Counted from the stretch's first letter, positions 45,506 through 57,293 are shown. The stretch: DNA of 64,000 nucleotides from Clarkia xantiana subsp. parviflora (GCA_036873135.1 JAPTYO010000012.1:11850090-11914089), one strand, 5' to 3'. A program made the numbers and translations. The notes: generated from the letters alone by a model not told the origin.

Positions 45506-47071
45506 TAAGTGGCTTGTATAAGTGATGGCATTTTGACATTTGAAATAATATTTCGATTTAATAAAATAATGCAAATTGATTATATGATCTATCGACGTCA
45601 TAATGATAAATAACATCAGATTTTACGGTCTATAAACTAAATCGTAGGAAGAGGTAAAATTCTTCCACCAAAATTATGTCGAATGTGAACCATGCCTCGT
45701 CACACAGGCACGGTCATCTTGTAGTAGAGGGGGACCTCTAGCACAACAAGATTGGCGAAGAACCAGGGGGATAAACCTGGTTAAACAAAACGATAACTTT
45801 GTCACGCTTACAGCATGACTTAATCTTCATTTTGTAAGTCGTCATGTTGGACTCTGTCCATCATTAAAATCACTTTCAGGGTCAGATGAAAGATTCTGCG
45901 ATAGCATGATTGACATATCCCATCCCTGGCTTGTCCAGGTGTGCTATCGACGCGTGTTTCATACTGCGCATGCCATGTTCGACCACGGGGTCATGCTAGC
46001 TAGAATCCTTGTGATTCAAAGGGCGCATACTTCTTCACCTTGAGCGTGTGATTGATCCCGGGTGTCTTATGAAGAGGCACCCAAAGTATCCTCTCGGACT
46101 CAGAACTTATACCTAAGGTCTGGCTCAATGTTCGCTTCCCGGCGTACGAGCGTAGAGCCAAAGAAAACGGCCAAGTGACCGCATCTTGGAAACTAGTTGA
46201 GTTAGACTAAGGGTATAAGCTATGGGGATGGTCATATTCACCTATAATTCACCGACTCTTGTGATCACTAGGTGGCCACCAACCAGATAATAGTTGAAGG
46301 TTGTGAACACTTGTACGGATGCCCTGGAGAAGTATTCCTATGTGGAAAAATGGGCAATTGGAGAATTATCAGTTGACCAAGGATACAGTGCGGTACATGT
46401 TTTATTTTTAACAGGATTGATTTACGAAATGGAATCAACGTTCTGCGGGCGCTACAACACTCCTAACAAATGAGTAGCACGATGCCCGTCGTATCCGCCG
46501 GTCGCACGGTGTTATGTCTGCTTCCACTTGGGTAGCTTCGGGTTTCTTTTCCACGAACGGGCTCCGGATGTGTGTATAGGGACGGGTACGCCGCGATCCC
46601 TGAAACACGATCCTCGAACTTAGTCTTCAACTTCCTGGCTTTGATCTCTCGAAATCCGGATCCTGCACAAGGGGCAGTAACCAGCGTGGGAGAGGGGGGG
46701 GGGATGCTGGTTGGGCCCTCTCCGACACTCAAGTCAAAATCTTCTAGAGAGAGAAAGCCTTTTAGAGAGAAGTCAGAGCACGCAATGCCAGAAAATGAGG
46801 GAGTTGTCCTAAAATGAGAGACCTAGGCCCCTATTTATAGGGAACCTAAGGATCATGCCCAGTTTTGAACGGTGTGATGTCGGTATGAGAGAAAACGTAT
46901 ACTGTCATCAAGATGGACTATACGCGCACCGACTTCTTGTACATGGCAAAATAACCGGGATAAGCGCGCGGAGAACATCGGTAATCCGGACCTACCAAGA
47001 TGTTGATGTTATTGGATGACAATACATTAACAAGCACCCTCACATTCCGGCGAGTGGGAGCTGTTAGCATA
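45506..47071 (+). other. Long 3' non-coding region of C3, with inverted Tat LTR inside
   Basis: It is homologous to 18528-19660, interrupted at about 46508-46997 by other DNA, and ends in the polypurine tract GCGAGTGGGAGC. Confidence 0.6.
46508..46997 (-). mobile_element. Inverted Tat-type LTR fragment inside C3
   Basis: On the minus strand it has a TATA box (CCTATAAATAGGG near 46840), CT-rich sequence and the U5 block. That block has GTCGGAGAGGG, stem AACCAGC / GCTGGTT around a C-run, then CCCCTTGTGCAGG (46662-46730). No internal Tat sequence is seen. About 50 bases of C3 are missing at the insertion site, so the ends have been eroded. Confidence 0.65.
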
Positions 47072-47640
47072 TGGTGACGTGGCGCCGTAATTGGTAGCCC
47101 GTTAACATTAAGGATATTATTAAAGATAATTTGGTAAATGTCACATTAGGTTAATGGGCTTGACCTAATTCCTAATTGACATGAGAGGCCCAAAATTGGG
47201 CCTCCCCTCCTTAATGTGTGGTTCGGCCGGATCTAGTCCCACATTGGTTGGAGTGGACTTTTGTCCACTCCACCAATCCTATAAATAGGGGACTCACCTA
47301 AGGGGTTTTACACATCAATCTAATTAAGGAGTACCTCCATTGAGGAACTTGAGAGAAACCCTCTCACCCCTTAGTAGTGAAAATTCGGCACCATCATCTC
47401 AGTCCGAGGTTCTGTCCCCGTTAAAGAATCAATCAGAGGATTTGCTGTGGAACTTATATCGCGTAGGACTTCTTCTCACGAAGAACTTGTACGGGTTCCG
47501 ACCGGAGGATCAGAACTCCCTCCACATCGTTCGTGGGCAGGAAAGCTATTGAGTTATGTGTACATTATTCCGCTGCGTAGTTAGATTACTTGCATGTACA
47601 CATTTAGCATTCCGTAGTATTACGTCTCCGTAATCCAACA
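47072..47640 (+). mobile_element. Copia-A 3' LTR (C3)
   Basis: It starts TGTTAGCATATGGTG and ends CCGTAATCCAACA. The TATA box CCTATAAATAGGG is near 47278. The next base begins the middle of another copia-A RNase H (C4). Confidence 0.88.
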
Positions 47641-48024
47641 GCCATTTCATGGACGAGCAAGAAGCAATCATGTGTCACGCTGTCTACGATGGAATCGAAA
47701 TTCGTTGCTCTCTCCAAAAATGTGCAGGAAGAAGTCTGGCTGAAAAGGCTTCTTACTGCGCTGCTCAATGGCGACGTCGGGAGTAAGCCTGTGAAGGTGT
47801 ACTCTGACAGTCAGGCAGCTATTGCGGCAGTTAAGAATCCAAAGTATCATAGTAGGACTAAACACATTGATGTGAAATATAATTATGCTAAATCTATGGT
47901 AGAAGACAATATACTCACTTTAGAATACTCGCTCACTGATGACATGGTAGCAGACCCATTAACTAAACCATTACGCAAGGAGTCATTTGAAAAGCATGTT
48001 AAACTTGGACTGCGTAGGGTTTAA
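47641..48024 (+). pseudogene. Copia-A RNase H C-terminus (C4)
   Basis: It picks up within RNase H at I-S-W-T-S-K-K-Q-S-C and runs through [16 protein letters not shown] to a normal stop after K-L-G-L-R-R-V. A codon is missing in the last motif compared with C3. It may be the 3' remnant of an element into which C3 inserted, but the 5' counterpart is not visible in the window. Confidence 0.8.
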
Positions 48025-49133
48025 AAGTGGGCATGTATCTGTGATAACATTTTGTTTATTAAAAGTTATATTTTTAGTAAATGAGAGAATTGTAAATCGA
48101 GTTTATGATTCATCGATGTTGTAATATTTGATTACATCGGATTTTACGGTCTATAAACTGAGTCGTAGGAGGACGCAATCCTCTGCTTAAACTATGTCGA
48201 ATGTGGGCCTTACCTTGTCACACGGGCACGGTCGTCTTGTAGGAGAGGGGGACCTCTACCGTAACAAGATTGGCTAAGAACCAGGGGGATAAACTTGGTT
48301 ACGCAAACGATCATTTAATTTCGGAGTAACACGACGTGATCTTCATTTTGCACATCGCCGGGATGAACTCTATTCGTCATTAACCATATTCTAGGCCAGA
48401 TAAAAATTCTACGATAGCATTGTTGACATATCCCACTCCTGACAATGTTCGGGTATGCTATCGACACGTGCTTCATACTACGTGTGCCATGTTCGATCAC
48501 GGGGTCATGCTCGGTTGTGCTAGGTAGAATCCTCGAGATTCGGATGGGCGCAAACTTCTTCACCTCGAGCGTGTGATTGATCCCGGGAGCCTTATGAAGA
48601 GGCACCCGAAGTATCCTTATGTACTAGGAACTCATATCTAAGGTCAGGCTCAATGTTCGCTTCCTGGCGTACGAGCATAGTGTTGAAGAAAAAAGCCAAG
48701 TGACCACGTCTTTGGAAATCAGTTGGGGATGGTCAAGTTCACATGTAATTCCCCGACTCTTGTATTCACTAGGTGGCCACCAGACGAATATTAGTTGAAG
48801 GTTGTGAATACTTGTGCGGATGCCTTGGAGAAGTATTCCTATGTGGAAACTAGGCAATTGGAGAATTAACAGTTGACCTAGGATATAGCGCGGTATATTT
48901 TAATGTTTTTAACAGGTTGATTGGAAATAGGGAATCAACGTTCCGTGGGCGCTACAACAGTCCTAACATATGAGTAGCACGATGTCTGTCGTATCCGCCA
49001 GTCGCACGGCAAACCTCGTATGAACTATTCGGAAGCAGGGGCAAGATCGAAAGAATGAAATGTTGATGCGATTTGGACAACAATACATTAACAGGCACCC
49101 TAACATTCCGGCGAACGGGGAGCTTTTAGCATA
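48025..49133 (+). other. Long 3' non-coding region (C4)
   Basis: It is homologous to 18528-19660 and ends in a polypurine tract (GCGAACGGGGAGC). No ORF with family support is seen. Confidence 0.6.
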
Positions 49134-49722
49134 TGGTGATTGGGCGCCGTAAATGGAAGCCCATTAATATGTATATGTTACCTGAGACAATTGGGTAAAT
49201 GTAAAATTAGGGAAATTGGGCTAGACCCAAATCCCAATTGATATGAGAGGCCAAAAATTGGACCTCCCTTATACACCAAGGCCGGCCGAAATATAGGTGT
49301 GGGCAAAGTGGACTTTTGTCCACTTTGCTCCTCCTATAAAAAGGGAGTATTAGGGGTTTTATTAGGGTAATTCACAATTCCTCCTTTGTGGCAATTTGAG
49401 AGAAAACCCTCATCCCTAAAACACATACTTCGGCCGAACCACCTTCACCACCAAGGGTGTGCCAATTTGCTTTGAGCAAACACTTCGGAGATCTGTCCCT
49501 GCCAAGAATCGATCATAGGCTTTGCTGTGGAGACTATACCGCGTAGGGATTCCTTAACAAGAACCTCTACTGGTTCCTTCTCGTGGATCGAGAACTCCCT
49601 CAGCAAGATCTTGGGACTACGAAAAAGAGTATAAGGTATGTGCACATCTTCCGCTGCGTAATTCTGATTACTAGCATGTACCCTATTTGAGTTTTCGTAG
49701 TATTTAACCCCGTAATCCAACA
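49134..49722 (+). mobile_element. Copia-A 3' LTR (C4)
   Basis: It starts TTTTAGCATATGGTG (first bases mutated from TGTTAG) and ends CGTAATCCAACA. A TATA-like CTATAAAAAGGG lies near 49334. Confidence 0.85.
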
Positions 49723-49836
49723 GTATAAACTATTCGAAAGTAGGGACAAGATCGGAAGAATGAAATGTTGATGCGATTTGGACAACAATACATTAACATG
49801 CACCCTCCCATTCCGGCGAGTGGGAGCTGTGGGAGC
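49723..49836 (+). other. Second copy of the copia-A 3' tail, between two LTRs
   Basis: These 114 bases repeat the last part of the 3' non-coding region (compare 49019-49133), including a duplicated polypurine tract (GTGGGAGCT twice). They sit directly between two LTRs and hold no primer binding site. Confidence 0.7.
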
Positions 49837-50454
49837 TGTTAGCATATGGTGATAGTGTAGGCATATGGTGATGTGCGCCGTAATTGGTAGCACATAATAT
49901 GCATAGTTTACCTAAGGATCTTGGGTAAATGTCACATTAGGGTAATTGGGCTAGACCCAAATCCCTATTGACATGGGAGGCCCAAAATTGGGCCTCCCCA
50001 ATACATAGGCCGGCCGAAATAATTAGGTGGGATAAAGTGGACTTTTGTCACTTTACTCCTCCTATAAATAAGAGGTGTTAGGGAATATTTAGGGTTAATC
50101 ACAATTCCCTCACAAAAGTGTTTTAGAGAGAAAACCCTCCTCCGACACCTTGAAGTTTCGGCCGAACCATACCTACACCAAGGGTGTGCCAAATTGCTTT
50201 CGAGCAACTCTCTGAAGATCTGTCCCCGTGTCAAGAATTGATCTGAGGCTTTGCTGTGGAGCTAACACCACGTAGAGCTTCTTTCACAAGAACCTCTCGG
50301 GTTTCGTCCGGTGGACCGAGAACTCCCTCGTGCAAAGGATCTAGGACTACGATAAACTGTTGAGGTATGTGTAACTCTTCCGCTGCGTAATTTCGATTAC
50401 ATGCACGTACCATGTTTTAGTGTTTCTATAGTGATTACTCCCCGTAATCTAACA
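49837..50454 (+). mobile_element. Copia-A 5' LTR of element D
   Basis: It starts TGTTAGCATATGGTG, contains a short internal duplication of GGCATATGGTGAT (near 49845-49870), has a TATA box CCTATAAATAAG near 50060 and ends CGTAATCTAACA before a primer site. Because a 3' tail precedes it, it has the context of both a 3' and a 5' LTR. Confidence 0.88.
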
Positions 50455-50455
50455 G

Positions 50456-50468
50456 TGGTAACAGAGCC
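50456..50468 (+). other. Primer binding site of D
   Basis: TGGTAACAGAGCC is the initiator methionine tRNA type used by most plant copia elements (consensus TGGTATCAGAGC), with one change. Confidence 0.8.
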
Positions 50469-52147
50469 TGTGTTAGGAGTTCATGATTTTGATAAATTGG
50501 TGTTCTTGAAATTTTAAATTTTGGACCGAAATTTTTGAAGGAAAATTTTAAAAGTTTCGAATTTTAGGGTTTAAATGATAGGTCCGAAATTTTCATGTTC
50601 TTGGTTAATTGATGTTCATGATCTTTAAGAAAAAGATTGAGAAACAAAATAATATTATTGATAGATTTAGTTACCTAAAAGATTGAGAAAATATAATGTC
50701 AGTTATTTGTTTCCCTATTAAAGATATTGACAATAAATAATATATATAATATATATAATGCCGAATTTACATATATATATATATATATTGAAAACTATTT
50801 TATATAATTAATGTTACTTGTTGGCTAAGTTTAATATTTTTAATGGATTTAAATCCCTACTTGGGCCACAAGTAAACATTTCGGCCCAACCTTTTAAATT
50901 TTAATTAGTGGGCCGGTCAATATGTTAAACCGGGACGAAACAAAACCGAACCAGATTTTCTCAATCGGTTCGACCTATTCAGGTCGGGTCGGACCGGGGT
51001 AATTAAGTGGATCTAGCCGAACCGGTTTTGAGTGTAGAACCGAACCGAACCCTATTTTATTGGAACGGTTCGGACCGAACCAGATTTTAAATTTAAAACC
51101 AAACTGAACCATATTTTATGAACCGGACCGAATGGGACCAAAACGGCCTAAAATTGACTGAACCGAACAATCTTTGCTAAACCGAATTCAAGTCAATTAA
51201 AATAGGGAGGTCAAGTTTTAAAATCCAAATGTTTCTTGAACCTCGAAATGGACTACACAGTGCTCATAGGGTTGTTAACCATTATGCCTTGTTTCGATTA
51301 TGGGGATGGATCTCGGAGATACATGTTTTTGGGATTGGTTAAATTAGTGGGCTGAATTGCAATTGTTTATTATTCAACATATATTTATGCATGATTAGAA
51401 CTGTGGTCTTGACTAAGTCAAGTTAGCTGGATATTACATGTTGTGGGCGGAGCCCTGGTTAAATATATGGTTTGCGCACTAGAATAGACATGCTGTGATG
51501 ATTGAAAATGCCTAGGATTCATGTCTAGAAGCTTGCGTGATTGAATATAAGCATGAATTGCAAATCAGCCCCTAATGTTTAAAATTATTTTAAAACCGAA
51601 AACCAGTCGCCAAATATGTATGATTGATGTGGATGTTACATGTTTGACACGTATGCTAGAATGTTAAGGATGTAGTTGTGTTTAATAATTTACTTAAAAG
51701 TAAAATTATAAATACAAGCATGAGTTCCTCGGAACGTTAGACGCATGACGCTTAAGCATGTATGTGATATGTATGATGAATGTTACTAGCATATGATAAT
51801 TTGCATGGATTGTAGAATTGTGTATGCATGAGTGAATTCATCAGAATGATTTTTCCAAAACAAAAAGGGCCTTGGGAAAGCCAAGATCGGGTATGCTTAT
51901 TTTAAAATTCCCGTTCTGGTAATTTGCGATTAAAACCGTTTTAAAAGAATGATCTATTGGATAGAAGACGACAATAGTATGAACTCTTTCACAGCCATCT
52001 TCCATTGGTTTACTGGTGGTCGGTTGGTTTAGATGACTGAGGAATCACTATATGTCAGGCTCTATTTCAATGGATATTTGACGTATGCAATTCTTTCTCA
52101 AAATGTTATTGTCTCCCTAATTTTGCTTGATCATCGATGTGTTAGTC
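50469..52147 (+). other. Long untranslated leader of D
   Basis: About 1.7 kb separates the primer site from gag, which is unusually long for copia. An interspersed CCGAACC / GGTTCGG-type repeat region lies at 50930-51190, and a (TA)n run near 50771. The right half is shared with B's leader. No ORF is supported. Confidence 0.6.
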
Positions 52148-53018
52148 ATGGCTGCGATCAGCAATGTGATCCCCAAATGAATAAGGGAGTAAGATTGAAC
52201 AACAATAATTATAAGATCTGGAATAAGTGCGCAAGGATGGTGATCACTGAAATGAGAGGCTTGGAGCACTTGACCACGAAGAAAGTCAGGCCAGAGAGAG
52301 ACCTCACGGCTGAATTGGAGAAAATCCATGATGACTGGGATGCAAAGGATCAAGAGATTCGTTCCGCCTTGTTGTCATTGCTGGAGGATGATATACTCTA
52401 TGGGTATGATCACTATGAGTCTGCCATGGACCTGTGGGATGGTCTAAAGGCAGGACTTGGTGTTTACACCACATCCCAGAAGCGATCGTTAAACATCGCT
52501 TTAGACTCATCTAAAATGAATCTAAAGAACACAATGAAGGAGCATCTTAGACATATGCCTAACATGCTTGCTGAACTCAAGGAGGCAGGAGAGATCCTGA
52601 CCGACGAGCAAAAGGTCCAATGCATGATTCGTTCTTTGCCTGTCTCTTGGAATAGCATGAAAATGCACCTTACCCATGCCACTCAACTCGATAACCTCGA
52701 GAAAGTACGAGTTCACCTCGAGCTGGAAGAGGATCGTCTCAAGGCTGAAAAGCCGAGAGCGGAAATTCATCTAGCATCCTCGAATCCAGCTGAGCAAAAG
52801 GGTAAGCGCAAGAGGAAGGGAAATAACCTTCAGGTCAAGGCTGATAAGCCACTAGCTCCAAAGTATCAGAAGAAGTTCAAACGAAAGAATTCGGAGGCAA
52901 GAAAGATAAAGCAAAACAAACACGTAAAGAAGAAACTCGAACCTGTTTTAGGTGTGGCGTGAAAGGACACCATGTTGTTGCCTGCACAAATCCTCCTAAG
53001 GTACGTGCTGAAGAATAA
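52148..53018 (+). pseudogene. Copia-A gag (D), nearly intact
   Basis: The start ATG at 52148 (M-A-A-I-S-N-V-I) is supported by the matching start of B. UBN2-type capsid motifs are N-Y-K-I-W, D-L-W-D-G-L-K-A-G-L-G-V-Y and C-M-I-R-S-L-P-V-S-W. A Lys-rich stretch follows. A one-base loss near 52893 moves the CCHC knuckle (C-F-R-C-G-V-K-G-H-H-V-V-A-C) to the next frame, which ends at TAA 53016-53018. Without that shift it would be about 290 residues. The conserved Trp mutated in B is present here. Confidence 0.85.
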
Positions 53019-53083
53019 TGATAAACTCATAAGTTCTTCAAGGAATCCTCGAGATTAATTCAATTTACCTTTTTGAATTACAG
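53001..53083 (+). other. Intron-like interval after gag (D)
   Basis: The donor CCTAAG/GTACGTGCTG and acceptor TTTTTGAATTACAG/AACCGAG are both intact; the interval is 83 bases. Splicing would give a gag end of N-R-E-G-E-Q-A-Q-T followed by a stop. Confidence 0.5.
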
Positions 53084-54900
53084 AACCGAGAAGGAGAACA
53101 AGCACAAACTTGAGGAACTTGCCCCGAGTCATAAAGATTGAAAGACTTTATCTTTATTTGCTTTGCGAAATTGAACCTCTTCATAATTTTCAGTTTAAAC
53201 ACACTTTATAATAATAATGTTCCTTGAAACACAGGAAACATTATATTTAGAGCACTCGACAACTGCTCGAATAAAGTATTGATTACCATTCCTCATGCTA
53301 TTCGATCCCTCTTAATTGCTGTTTGATGCATTGCTTATAAATTAATTATATATTTTTTATTAATAACTCCGTTGAATGAAATAAACTGTAATGATGATCA
53401 TGTTTGCCACCGATTGGATTAAATTCAGAAATGAAACGATTTAACCAAGGGTTTAACCCCAGAGTAGATTGCGCACCACGCATGTGAACCTCGATAGACG
53501 GAACACATCGTTTCATTACATGAGTTTAATATTGAAGTGTTTATATGATGACGTGCTGAATTTTCGTTTGCACTCCTTCGGAAATATGACTTACTGATAA
53601 CATTTACATCGGTAGGAAGTTAGCTACGTAAGTTACAACGACCCTGTAAAAGTATGAACTGACACATAAGGTGAATACCTAAAATGCTCAGTACGGAGAT
53701 GGATGAAATCTCTGAGATAAGTCAGCAAACGAAGAAGGATCAAGTCAGTTAAATGATTTTCCTTCCAGAAGCCTTGAAAGACAAATCAGGCTAGGCATTC
53801 AAGTTAAATAACACACTTCAAGAAGCACAGTTTATATATTTACATAATGTTGGAGTCGTTCTATAAGACATTGCATATAGAATGATGACAGATGATTCAC
53901 ATAAATGTAAAACTGTGTTCCATTAAGATCGGTAAGGTAGGTAACCATCATAGCTGAAAGGTGACAATGAGTTAAATCATATCACCATGCGACATTAATT
54001 AGCGCAATAAACACGTATTTAAGACAAGGGTACGCCAGTTACTCCTAGAAAATACCTGTTTCCAGCTTGGATTAAATGGTACCGTGGTCGAACATGAGAC
54101 ATTACATCACTAAGAGGGCAAATTTTCCAAATGCATTAACAGTTTGAATCAACATAGTCATGATCAAAACATAGCAGAATAACGATGATAATCAGGTCCC
54201 ACTTAATTCGAGGGGAGAGATTTGAACCAGCAACTCAAGTGAATGACATGGTTAATGAGAATGGGGACATTTTCATAGTAAATCCAGTGGGAGGAATAAA
54301 CCCTACCACAAGTAATCACTGTTGCTGTTGGGACGAATCAAGCCAAACCTGATGGTCAAATTGCTGCACCAGAAGTGACACAACTACCTATATTACCCAC
54401 TGTTCCCAGTAGGAGTGATCCAACCATACTTGGTTCCAGATCCTAGCGATCAAGGAATGCATCTCGGAAGTAAAACCCCGAGACCAAGAGGTTGTAATAG
54501 GAAAGTTATAGGTCAAGGTTCCAGAACTGCTATTGTTCCCAACAGAGACGATGCTCCGATACGAAGCATTGTTCCGAGTGGGAGGATTATTCCCAATAGA
54601 ATGATGCTACGATAAGAAGCATTATTCCGAGTGGGAGAAAATATCAGACTAATTAGTGGGACTCATAATGCCTAGACGAGAGTCAAAGGCAAGTATCCCA
54701 TTGAGAAAAGTGAAAACCCCGCTCAAACTGTTGGCAACCACTGGAAAGACCTCAAGTGGAGAAATGGAAAGAAATAATAAATGAGAGATATCGCCTTAAA
54801 TGAAAGCCATTATAGTCTATAGTTGATTTACCTGTTAACCACAGGGGCATAAGGATAAGGTGAGCCCTGAAAGAAGGCTCACCACTGATGGAACAAGTCG
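53084..54900 (+). other. Copia-A gag-RT spacer (D), non-coding
   Basis: It is homologous to the spacers of B, C2, C3 and, at its right end, C1. No readable protease or integrase is present. The 54330-54700 part contains recurrent CCGAGTGGGAG / GATGCTCCGATA words. Confidence 0.55.
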
Positions 54901-56294
54901 GAGAACCCGACTCATTGCAAAAGGTCTTACCCTATGCTTCACGGAGAGGACTTTGATAAGAGAAACTCAATGACTGTGCGTAAAACCACGGTTAGGGCCA
55001 TTCATGGTCCTGTTCGCAAGTCTCGATCATGAGTTGCACCGAAGGAATGTTAAGACCGCATTACCCCACAGAAACCTGGAGGAAGAGATCTACATGGAGC
55101 AACCGAAGGGTTTAATTACTCCTGGTAACGAACGTAAAGTTTGTAAACTCCAAAAGGTCCTTCTACAGTCTTATACAGTCGTCACGGAAATGATACCGCA
55201 GATTCCACGAGGAAATCGTAGGAAACAGATTAGTGAGTTTTCACAAGAATCCATGCATGTATTATAAGACCTCCGAGTCTAAGTATGTCATCTTAACCTA
55301 GTACGTGGACGAAATACTCATTGCCGCAAACGACATGAGTTTCATGAATAAGTCAAAGTCCTGGTTGGCATCTGTATCTGAGATGAAAGACATGGGAGAG
55401 GCCACGTACATCTTAGACATTAAAATTGCCAGAGTTCGGGCTACCCGGGATTTATGTCTATCTCAAGAAGCCCATATCAACGAGCAGTTGAAAGTTGGTT
55501 CAAATTACAGGATGCCAAACCTGTGGATGCGCCGGTAGTATTTGGGTGCACACCGTTGAAATGTAACAGCCCCAAGAACATGGCAGAGCGTGAACAGATG
55601 AAGGGTGCAGAGATTTTAAGCATGGTTGGTATTTCGATATACACCGTGGAATTCACCCATCTGAATATCTGTCACGCTATCGGCCGAGTAGCACGCTTCC
55701 AATCAGTTCCTAGCTATCAACATTTAAAAGACTGTAAAACGAATTATTAAGTTGTACCTAATTCATTATCTGAAAGGTACTGCCAACTATGCACTGTGCT
55801 ATGAGGGCGGGAAGTTAGAATTGACCGGTTACAGTGACGCCGACCATAGTGGCGATCCGAATGATCGTAAGTCCACCACATGAGGAGTATTTCTCCTTGT
55901 TAATGCCGTCATTTCATAGACGAGCAAGAAGCAAACCTATGTCGCGTTGTCTACAATGGAATCAGAATTCGTAGCTCTCTCTAAGAATGCACCGGAAGCA
56001 GTCTAGATGAAAAGGCTTCTTACTACGTTGCTTGGTGGTGACGTTGGAAGTAAACCTGTAAAGGTGTTCTACGACAGTCAGGCAGCTATTGCGGCAGTTA
56101 AGAATCTGAAGTACCATAGTAGGACCAAACACATTGATGTGAAATATTTCTATGCTAAATCGATGGTAGAAGACAATATAATCACTATGGAATACTTGTC
56201 CACTGATCATATGATTGCGGACCCATTTACTAAGCCACTACGTAGGGAGATATTCGAAAAGCATGTAAAACTGCTTGGATTGCGTAGGGTTTAG
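54901..56294 (+). pseudogene. Copia-A reverse transcriptase-RNase H (D), heavily broken
   Basis: Fragments of all RT-RNase H blocks are visible, but the catalytic motif has changed to Y-V-D-E (GAC to GAA near 55309). Frameshifts and stops are frequent. The RNase H region carries TGA at 55881-55883 after K-S-T-T, at the same codon as C3, and further stops at 55918 and 56006. It ends normally at 56292-56294. Confidence 0.82.
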
Positions 56295-56528
56295 AAATGG
56301 CATGTATCTGTGATAACATTTTGATATTAGAAAGTTACACTTTGTAAGCGAAAGAACTGAGTTTATGATTCATCGACGTCATAATTCTGGGTCACAACTC
56401 GGTTGTGCTAGGAAAAGAATCCTCGTGATTCTGGCGGGCGCAAACTTCTTCACCTCGAGCGTGTGATTGATCCCGGGAGCCTTATGAAGAGGCACCCAAA
56501 GTATCCTCATGGACTCAGAACTCATACC
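56295..56528 (+). other. 3' non-coding region of D, deleted and cut by T5
   Basis: Relative to C1, about 370 bases are missing at about 56385 (CATAAT joined to GGGTCACAACTCGG). The sequence ends where the T5 LTR starts. The 3' LTR of D would be beyond the far end of T5, outside the window. Confidence 0.6.
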
Positions 56529-57293
56529 TGATGGATAAATGTCCAATTCGGGTTCATATTTACATTTCGGGCCTCGTAAACACGTCGAAAATTACATCTC
56601 GGTTTAAAAACGTCTCCTAAGGAATCAAAACGGTCCGGAAACGCATTTACGCGCGTCCGGACCGGACCTCCGGGTTGCGCAAAGCAATCCGGAGGTCCGG
56701 GTTGCGCGGCAATCCGGACCTCGCCGAATTACCCAAATTCGACGAGGGTCCGGATTGCATTACGGGTATCGCGCGACTATCGTATCCGCGATTACCGTTA
56801 CGCGTAGAGAAGTCAAGTTCGCACATTACCAATATGGATGACGGTTACCGCATGATCTTGAACCGTCATCAAACCGCTTTAAAACCGGGTCCGGTCCCAA
56901 GAAAGCCTATAAATAGGAGGCCTTGGCCACCCATTTTCACACATCCTCTCATTTGCCCAACTTTGGTATTTTGAGCTCTGACTTCTCTCTAGAAATTACC
57001 TTTTTTGCCCTTATAACGACTTAAGCTTCGGAGAGGGCTCCGCTAGCACCACCCCCCCCTCTCCGTGCTAGCATTGGTCCTTCTTGCAGGAATCGACGCC
57101 CAGACGCCTGCATTTGTGCACAGACCACCGCCTCTTGAGACACAGCCGAACCGAGTCACAGACCCTTACGGGAGTAAATCCGAACACTCGTCAGTGGCCC
57201 AACCTCCTCCTGACGGAAGGGTTACAGTCCAAAAGCCCGCACAACCACGCGAACAGACGCGTCCTCACGACCTTGTTCATCCCAGACGCAACA
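56529..57293 (+). mobile_element. 5' LTR of Tat-type element T5
   Basis: It starts TGATGGATAAATGTCC, has a TATA box (CCTATAAATAGG) near 56907 and ends CAACA before the primer site. The U5 block is at 57024-57090, with a perfect 8 bp stem GCTAGCAC / GTGCTAGC around a C-run. The upstream bases ATACC may be half of the target duplication. Confidence 0.85.
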
